This document shows, piece after piece, positions 6,207 through 10,819 of a stretch of DNA of 10,819 bases. The stretch's first letter is position 1. Each line of letters opens with the position of its first letter. The notes beneath the pieces were generated by a model. The model was not told the origin of the DNA, did not search any database, and saw only the letters and a program-made list of their open reading frames with translations. Source of the stretch: an uncultured Corynebacterium sp. (GTDB lineage: Bacteria > Actinomycetota > Actinomycetes > Mycobacteriales > Mycobacteriaceae); the NCBI RefSeq assembly GCF_902489365.1, contig NZ_CABTZR010000072.1:1-10819 (forward strand). The letters run 5' to 3'. Both the position numbers and the translations under genes were made by a program.

Positions 6207-6283
6207 GCGCTGGATGGGACGAACGCGGTTTTCGCGCGTCTCTCGCGACTCATGTTCTGAACGCAATTGTCCAATGTCCATTC

Positions 6284-6309
6284 GTTAGCGGCACCACCCA
6301 GCTGCTAGC
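6284..6309 (+). promoter_or_regulatory. Hairpin in the rplU leader, candidate regulatory structure
   Basis: GTTAGCGGC (6284-6292) pairs with GCTGCTAGC (6301-6309), including two G-T wobbles, across the loop ACCACCCA. The hairpin ends 30 bases before the rplU ATG. A smaller ACGCG/CGCGT stem lies upstream at 6223-6239. Ribosomal-protein leaders often carry autoregulatory structures bound by their own product, and L21 leaders are known in other bacteria. I cannot match this one to a known class. The 200-base gap from 6140 to 6339 otherwise holds the terminator and promoter described separately. Confidence 0.4.
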
Positions 6310-6339
6310 GAGCCGAGTTTAGATAAGGGGTAGCCCTCT

Positions 6340-6645
6340 ATGTACGCGATCGTCAAGACCGGCGGAAAGCAGTACAAGGTTGCTGAAGGTGACCTCGTCA
6401 AGGTCGAGAAGATCGAGGGTGAGCCGGGTTCCTCCGTTGCTCTCACCCCGGTTCTGCTCGTCGATGGCGCAACCGTCAAGTCGAAGGCTGCAGACCTGGA
6501 GAAGGTCTCCGTCTCCGCTGAAATTGTCGAGCAGGGCAAGGGCCCGAAGATCGACATCCTCAAGTACAAGAACAAGACTGGTTACAAGCGTCGCCTCGGT
6601 CACCGTCAGCCGGTGACCACGCTGAAGATTACCGGTATCAAATAA
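6340..6645 (+). CDS. rplU: 50S ribosomal protein L21
   Basis: This 101-residue protein is a structural component of the large ribosomal subunit that contacts 23S rRNA and L20. It opens with the canonical MYAIVKTGGKQYKVAEGDLVKVEK and carries the C-terminal KYKNKTGYKRRLGHRQPVT RNA-binding stretch with a final KITGI. Length and ends match the family. ATG 6340 is preceded by AAGGGG (6325-6330) at 9 bases. Part of this Shine-Dalgarno sits in a tiny AGGG/CCCT stem (6326-6337). rpmA follows after 43 bases with its own strong Shine-Dalgarno, the near-universal L21-L27 operon. Confidence 0.98.
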   Translation: MYAIVKTGGKQYKVAEGDLVKVEKIEGEPGSSVALTPVLLVDGATVKSKAADLEKVSVSAEIVEQGKGPKIDILKYKNKTGYKRRLGHRQPVTTLKITGIK

Positions 6646-6688
6646 GCCTTAACCGGCTCTAATTCATCCCTGAAGGAGGGAAAACCAC

Positions 6689-6967
6689 ATGGCAACTAAG
6701 AAGGGTGCTTCCAGCTCCAGCAACGGTCGCGATTCCGAGTCCAAGCGTCTCGGCGTCAAGCGCTTCGGTGGTCAGCAGGTTAAGGCCGGCGAGATCATCG
6801 TGCGTCAGCGCGGCACCAAGTTCCACCCGGGTGAGAACGTTGGTCGCGGCGGCGACGATACCCTGTTCGCTCTCGCTGCAGGCTCTGTTGAGTTCGGCGT
6901 CAAGCGTGGCCGTCGTCTGGTCAACATTGTCCCGGCTGAAGAGGCTGCTGCAGAAGCAACTGCCTAA
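6689..6967 (+). CDS. rpmA: 50S ribosomal protein L27
   Basis: This 92-residue large-subunit protein has an N-terminus that reaches the peptidyl-transferase centre. The sequence MATKKGASSSSNGRDSESKR, then LGVKRFGGQ, the basic RQRGTKFHPGENVGRGGDDTLFAL core and the GRRLVNIVP end are diagnostic. There is no cleavable N-terminal extension of the Firmicutes type. A short Ala/Glu tail (AEEAAAEATA) extends the usual C-terminus. ATG 6689 has a very strong AAGGAGG (6673-6679) at 9 bases. It forms an operon with rplU and is closed by a strong terminator 14 bases after its stop. Confidence 0.98.
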   Translation: MATKKGASSSSNGRDSESKRLGVKRFGGQQVKAGEIIVRQRGTKFHPGENVGRGGDDTLFALAAGSVEFGVKRGRRLVNIVPAEEAAAEATA

Positions 6968-6981
6968 GAGCTTCATGGCTT

Positions 6982-7007
6982 AATCCCGAGCATCTGCTCG
7001 GGATTTT
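6982..7007 (+). terminator. Intrinsic terminator of rplU-rpmA
   Basis: A perfect 10-bp stem, AATCCCGAGC (6982-6991) with GCTCGGGATT (6996-7005), carries a 4-base loop and runs into TTTTGTCGTTTTT. It separates the ribosomal-protein operon from obgE. The 161-base gap to obgE holds this terminator and the obgE promoter. Confidence 0.92.
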
Positions 7008-7115
7008 GTCGTTTTTCGCGCCAGCTGGTGCGGCCTAGCTGCGCGGAGGAAAATGAGTGGGCACTAGCGTCGGGTTCACGCCGGTGGCCAACTAGGACGG
7101 TATGCAAGGAACCAT

Positions 7116-7121
7116 TAGACT
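7116..7121 (+). promoter_or_regulatory. obgE -10 element, leaderless spacing
   Basis: TAGACT (7116-7121) lies 7 bases before the obgE ATG at 7129, with no Shine-Dalgarno in between. Transcription would begin at the start codon. A -35 match is weak (TAGGAC at 7093-7098, 17-base spacer). The position supports ATG 7129 over the upstream in-frame ATG 7102, which would lie upstream of this transcript. Confidence 0.6.
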
Positions 7122-7128
7122 AGCGGGC

Positions 7129-8658
7129 ATGGCACGATTCATTGACCGAGTGGTTTTGCACCTGCAGGCAGGCGATGGCGGACACGGCTGCGCCTCCGTT
7201 CACCGCGAAAAATTCAAGCCGCTCGGCGGGCCCGATGGCGGCAACGGCGGCCACGGCGGAGACATCCTGCTGGAGGTCTCAACCCAAATCCACACACTGA
7301 TGGACTTTCACTACCGCCCGCACATCAAGTCCGAGCGCGGCGGCAACGGTGCTGGCGACTGGCGCAACGGCGCGCGCGGTAAGGACCTCATTCTGGAGGT
7401 GCCAGCAGGCACCGTGGTTTATACCGAGGACGGGGAGATGCTCGCGGACCTCACGGTCCCGGGAACCCGCTTCGTGGCCGCGGAGGGCGGCTTCGGCGGA
7501 CTAGGCAACGCAGCACTGGCCTCCGCAGCCCGCAAGGCTCCGGGCTTTGCGCTGCAGGGCGAGCCTGGTGAGGCGCGAGATCTCATCCTGGAGCTGAAGT
7601 CCATGGCGGACGTCGGCCTCGTGGGATTCCCTTCCGCAGGCAAGTCCTCGCTTATTTCGGTTCTTTCGGCCGCCAAGCCGAAGATCGGTGATTACCCTTT
7701 CACCACCCTCCAGCCCAACCTCGGCGTGGTGGACATGGGCCATGAGTCCTTCACCATGGCGGATGTTCCGGGCCTAATCCCCGGGGCCGCCGAGGGCAAG
7801 GGCTTGGGCCTCGACTTCTTGCGTCATATCGAGCGCACCGCGGTGCTCGCACACGTTGTGGACACCGCTTCCATCGAGCCGGGCCGCGATCCGCTCTCCG
7901 ATATCGAGGCCCTCGAGACCGAGCTGGCCAAGTACCAGGAGCTGCTGGAGCAGGACACCGGCCTCGGGGACCTTCGCGAGCGCCCGCGCGTGATCATCCT
8001 CAACAAGGCGGATATCCCCGAGGCCGAAGAGCTAGCGGAGTTCGTTAAGGGTGACCTGGAGGAGAAGTATGGCTGGCCCGTCTTCATCATTTCCGCCGTC
8101 GCGCGCAAGGGGCTCGACCCACTGAAGTACAAGCTCATGGAGATGGTCAACGAGCACCGCAAGGCCCAGCCCAAGATTGCCGCGGACAAGAACCACACCA
8201 TCATTCAGCCCAAATCCGTGGGTAAGAAAAAGAAGGGCAGGTTCGCCGACTTCACCGTCACCCCGGACCCCGAGGTGGAGGGCGGCTTCATCGTCGAAGG
8301 CGAGAAGATCGACCGCTGGATCCGCCAGACGGACTTCGAAAACGACGAGGCCGTGGGCTACCTCGCAGACCGTCTGGCCAAGGCCGGCGTCGAAGAGGAA
8401 CTGCACCGCCAAGGCGCGCAGGAAGGCTGCCCGGTGACCATCGGGGATATCACCTTCGAGTACGAGCCCATGGCTGGTGGCCGCGCGACCGATGCTGGCC
8501 GCGGACAGGATGGCCGCCTCATGAGCACCGAGCGAGTCTCGGCTGCCGAGCGTAAACGCGCTTCCCAGGCGCGCCGTGGTCTCGTCGACGAGTTTGACTT
8601 TGGCACCGATGGGGAGGTCACGCGCGAGTCCGCGAACCGCGATCGTTGGCAGGGCTAG
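7129..8658 (+). CDS. obgE: Obg GTPase (CgtA)
   Basis: This 509-residue essential GTPase works in 50S ribosome assembly and in growth and stress control. The Gly-rich Obg fold spans 1-158 (AGDGGHGCASVHREKF, GGPDGGNGGHGG, GGNGAGDWRNGARG). The G domain (about 159-341) shows the P-loop GFPSAGKSS (167-174), the switch I region DYPFTTLQPNLG, DVPG (212-215), NKAD (292-295) and SAV (322-324). An OCT domain spans about 360-447, as in other actinobacterial and Gram-positive Obgs. A charged tail (448-509) follows. The start MARFIDRVVLHLQAGDGG is the conserved family N-terminus. An ATG 27 bases upstream would add MQGTIRLAG, which is not conserved as far as I recall. Its mRNA is probably leaderless. proB follows after 19 bases with its own -10 element. 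Confidence 0.97.
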   Translation: MARFIDRVVLHLQAGDGGHGCASVHREKFKPLGGPDGGNGGHGGDILLEVSTQIHTLMDFHYRPHIKSERGGNGAGDWRNGARGKDLILEVPAGTVVYTEDGEMLADLTVPGTRFVAAEGGFGGLGNAALASAARKAPGFALQGEPGEARDLILELKSMADVGLVGFPSAGKSSLISVLSAAKPKIGDYPFTTLQPNLGVVDMGHESFTMADVPGLIPGAAEGKGLGLDFLRHIERTAVLAHVVDTASIEPGRDPLSDIEALETELAKYQELLEQDTGLGDLRERPRVIILNKADIPEAEELAEFVKGDLEEKYGWPVFIISAVARKGLDPLKYKLMEMVNEHRKAQPKIAADKNHTIIQPKSVGKKKKGRFADFTVTPDPEVEGGFIVEGEKIDRWIRQTDFENDEAVGYLADRLAKAGVEEELHRQGAQEGCPVTIGDITFEYEPMAGGRATDAGRGQDGRLMSTERVSAAERKRASQARRGLVDEFDFGTDGEVTRESANRDRWQG

Positions 8659-8663
8659 CCCGG

Positions 8664-8669
8664 TATACT
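8664..8669 (+). promoter_or_regulatory. proB -10 element between obgE and proB, near-leaderless
   Basis: TATACT (8664-8669) stands 8 bases before the proB ATG at 8678, inside the 19-base obgE-proB gap. No Shine-Dalgarno is present (GAGCTTTC). This suggests a dedicated promoter giving a leaderless or near-leaderless proB mRNA, in addition to any read-through from obgE. No clear -35 is seen. Confidence 0.55.
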
Positions 8670-8677
8670 GAGCTTTC

Positions 8678-9910
8678 ATGTCATCCGAACACGACAACCA
8701 GCTCGACTATCCTCTCCCCCTCGAACCCTTCGAGGGGCCAACCCCGGATATGGACTATCCGGAGACGACCACGCTCTCTGAGAAATCCAGCGGCTTCTCC
8801 TCCCCCCTGCGTGAGGAAATCTCCAAAGCCAAGCGCATCGTCATCAAGATCGGCTCCTCCTCGTTGACGCGCGATGACTTCGTGACCTCGACCGAGAAGA
8901 TCGACAAGATCGTTGACGCCGTGTGCGCCCGCATGAATGTCTCGGACATCATCATCGTCTCCTCCGGTGCGGTGGCCGCGGGCATGGGCCCGCTGGGACT
9001 GACCACGCGCCCCACCGATCTCGCCACTAAGCAGGCTGCTGCCGCGGTGGGCCAGGTCCACCTCGCCTACGAGTGGGGCGTGTCCTTTGCCCGCTACAAC
9101 CGCACCATTGGGCAGGTGCTGCTGACCGCGTCGGACGTCGGCAAGCGCGATCGCGCCCGCAATGCCCAACGCACCATTGACCGCCTGCGCCAGATGCGCA
9201 CGGTGCCCATCGTCAACGAGAATGACACCGTCGCGACCTCCGAGATGCACTTCGGCGATAACGACCGTCTGTCGGCGCTCGTGGCCAACTTGGTTGGCGC
9301 GGATGCCCTCTTCCTTTTCTCCGACGTGGACGGCCTTTATGACAAGAACCCGGCGGAGCCTGATGCCAAGTTCGTGGAGGAGGTGCGCACCGGTAAGGAC
9401 CTCAAGGCGGTCGTTGCTGGCGACGGCGGCAAGGTCGGCACCGGCGGCATGGCCACGAAGGTCTCGGCTGCCCGCCTTGCCACGCGCGGCGGCATCCCGG
9501 TGCTACTGACCTCGGCGGACAATATTGGGCAGGCGCTTGACGACGCCTCCGTAGGCACCGTCTTCCACACCCGCGAGGAGCGCCGCCTGTCCGCGTGGAA
9601 GTTCTGGGCGCTCTACTGCGCGGATTCCGGCGGCTCCCTGCGCCTCGACGAGGGTGCCATGGAGGCCGTGGTTCGCGGTGGAAACTCCCTGTTGGCCGTG
9701 GGCATTACGGATATTAAGGGTGAGTTCAGCGCCGGTGAGATCGTGGACATCATGGGCCCCAAGGGCCAGGTCATCGGCCGCGGTGAGGTGGGCTATGACT
9801 CCGCCACGCTGCGCGACCTACTGGGCAAGCACACCGAGGAGCTGCCAGAGGATATGCGCCGACCTGTTGTCCACGCCGATTACCTGTCCAATTTCGCGTC
9901 CCGAATTTGA
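8678..9910 (+). CDS. proB: Glutamate 5-kinase with PUA domain
   Basis: This 410-residue enzyme phosphorylates L-glutamate to gamma-glutamyl phosphate, the first and usually proline-inhibited step of proline synthesis. The amino-acid kinase domain runs from about 51 to 300. It shows VIKIGSSSLT (K58), VVSSGAVAAG-like residues 94-102, GKRDRARNAQRTID, NENDTV (180-185), FGDNDRLSALV, SDVDGLYDKNP and GTGGMATKV. A PUA domain (about 319-400) precedes the conserved RPVVHADYLSNFAS end. Actinobacterial ProBs I recall begin near residue 44 (LREEISKAKR). This one therefore carries about 43 extra Pro/acidic N-terminal residues. The next in-frame ATG (8750, M25) would shorten it by only 24. No start fits the short form exactly. 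TATACT before 8678 favours the long form. The stop TGA overlaps the next gene's ATG by one base. Confidence 0.95.
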   Translation: MSSEHDNQLDYPLPLEPFEGPTPDMDYPETTTLSEKSSGFSSPLREEISKAKRIVIKIGSSSLTRDDFVTSTEKIDKIVDAVCARMNVSDIIIVSSGAVAAGMGPLGLTTRPTDLATKQAAAAVGQVHLAYEWGVSFARYNRTIGQVLLTASDVGKRDRARNAQRTIDRLRQMRTVPIVNENDTVATSEMHFGDNDRLSALVANLVGADALFLFSDVDGLYDKNPAEPDAKFVEEVRTGKDLKAVVAGDGGKVGTGGMATKVSAARLATRGGIPVLLTSADNIGQALDDASVGTVFHTREERRLSAWKFWALYCADSGGSLRLDEGAMEAVVRGGNSLLAVGITDIKGEFSAGEIVDIMGPKGQVIGRGEVGYDSATLRDLLGKHTEELPEDMRRPVVHADYLSNFASRI

Positions 9911-10819
9911 TGCGTTATTTCATGGGCCCCGATGTGTGGGCAGCAACCGTGGCAGATATCGACGCTGCCGGGCACGAGCGCGTCGAGAGTTTGGAGGAGG
10001 CGGAGGTCTTTGTCAACACCGCCTCGGATCCAGCGCAGACCCCGGAGATTCCGGAGAACATCCAGTGGGTGCAATACTGCTTCACTGGGGTCAACCGCCA
10101 TATCGAGGCCGGGCTTATCCGGCAGGGCGGCCTGCCGTGGTGCAACTCCGCCGGCGCTTTTGCCAAACCCGTGGCGGAATCCGCGCTGGGGCTCATGCTC
10201 TCCCAAGCGCACCACCACAAGGCCTTCGCCCTGGCGAAGTCGTGGTCGGTGGCGCGCGAGCTCGATGAATCCCAAGCCTGGCTCTATGACCAACAGGGGC
10301 CGACGCGTGTGCTCATCGTGGGCGCGGGAGGCATCGGCACGCAGCTTATGGCCTACCTCGCGCCCTTCGGCGCGCACATCACTGCCGTGAACCGCTCGGG
10401 CCGCCCGGTAGAGGGTGCGGACGTGACGCTGCCCATCGAGCGCGTGGACGAGGCCTGGGATAAGGCGGATTTCGTTGTGAGCATTTTGCCGGCGACGACC
10501 GCCACGGAAGCTTTCTTCGACGCAGCTGTGTTCCGCGCCATGAAGTCTTCGGCGGTGTTTATTAACGTCGGTCGCGGCAGCACAGTGGTCACGGACGACC
10601 TCGTGGAGGCCCTGCGCTCCGGCGAGATTGCCGGCGCGGGCTTGGAGGTCATGGATCCGGAGCCGCTCCCGGATGGCCACCCGCTCTACGAGTTGCCCAA
10701 CGCCACGCTGACGCCGCACATGGCGGCTCCGGATCAAGTAGACCAGTACCACCTGGGGGCTATCTTCAATTCCAACGCAGCCGCGTGGCAGCCCGGAGAG
10801 GACATGCCCACGCGCGCCG
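9910..10819 (+). CDS. D-isomer-specific 2-hydroxyacid dehydrogenase, 3' end beyond window
   Basis: The frame is open from ATG 9910 to the window end, giving 303 residues with no stop. The start overlaps the proB stop by one base (TGATG), so translation is likely coupled. An NAD(P)-binding Rossmann motif is seen at VLIVGAGGIG (G138, G140, G143). The catalytic triad of the family is present as R222 (INVGRGSTV), E251 (MDPEPLP) and H270 (LTPHMA). These enzymes reduce 2-oxoacids to D-2-hydroxyacids or the reverse; the substrate cannot be read from sequence. From memory, C. glutamicum has such a gene (called unkdh) between proB and proA, so proA is expected next. The conserved C-terminal helix region is already reached, so only a few residues should be missing. 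Confidence 0.92.
   Translation, partial: MRYFMGPDVWAATVADIDAAGHERVESLEEAEVFVNTASDPAQTPEIPENIQWVQYCFTGVNRHIEAGLIRQGGLPWCNSAGAFAKPVAESALGLMLSQAHHHKAFALAKSWSVARELDESQAWLYDQQGPTRVLIVGAGGIGTQLMAYLAPFGAHITAVNRSGRPVEGADVTLPIERVDEAWDKADFVVSILPATTATEAFFDAAVFRAMKSSAVFINVGRGSTVVTDDLVEALRSGEIAGAGLEVMDPEPLPDGHPLYELPNATLTPHMAAPDQVDQYHLGAIFNSNAAAWQPGEDMPTRA

Noticed and set aside
6201..6260. A 19-codon open frame in the rplU leader (MNALDGTNAVF...)
   Set aside because: There is no Shine-Dalgarno and no codon bias suggesting a regulatory peptide. It is likely chance, though a leader peptide cannot be fully excluded.
7045..7067. GGAGGA followed by ATG and a four-codon frame before obgE
   Set aside because: The spacing is only 2 bases and the frame ends after four codons. 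It is upstream of the presumed obgE transcription start.

Overview
The window looks like a chromosomal segment of a Corynebacterium (Actinobacteria). It is GC-rich. The order ndk ... rne/rng - rplU - rpmA - obgE - proB - 2-hydroxyacid dehydrogenase is the one I know from Corynebacterium glutamicum, and the proteins resemble corynebacterial versions. I cannot name the species. The assignment rests on recalled gene order and protein motifs, not on a database search.

Layout. Positions 1-350 hold the 3' part of ndk (nucleoside diphosphate kinase), closed by a clear intrinsic terminator. Positions 470-1998 hold a small arsenic-resistance module: arsR on the minus strand and an ACR3-type arsenite efflux gene on the plus strand, diverging from a 113-base region. 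That region contains a perfect TATTGA-N6-TCAATA palindrome overlapping the acr3 promoter. There is no arsC in the window. A minus-strand gene at 1995-2798 encodes a four-helix membrane protein with a C-terminal winged-helix-like domain of unknown function. It converges on acr3, and the two stop codons overlap at CTAG.

From 2954 everything is on the plus strand and is core information processing or metabolism. First comes a large RNase E/G with an IF-2-N-like domain at its N-terminus and long charged tails. Two hairpins and a 200-base leader follow, then rplU-rpmA (ribosomal proteins L21 and L27) and a strong terminator. Then come obgE (ribosome-assembly GTPase), proB (glutamate 5-kinase, first step of proline synthesis) and a D-isomer-specific 2-hydroxyacid dehydrogenase that runs off the window end and starts inside the proB stop codon. 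The last gene has no in-window stop codon but is unmistakable by motif. proA is expected just beyond.

A recurrent signal is a good -10 hexamer placed 6-8 bases before an ATG that lacks a Shine-Dalgarno sequence (arsR, the membrane/winged-helix gene, obgE, proB). Leaderless mRNAs are therefore likely for four of the nine genes. By contrast acr3, rplU and rpmA have clear Shine-Dalgarno sequences. I see no mobile element, CRISPR array, tRNA or rRNA. I found no convincing wholly new system. The most open items are the membrane-tethered winged-helix protein, the IF2N-RNase E architecture with its leader, and the extended ProB.
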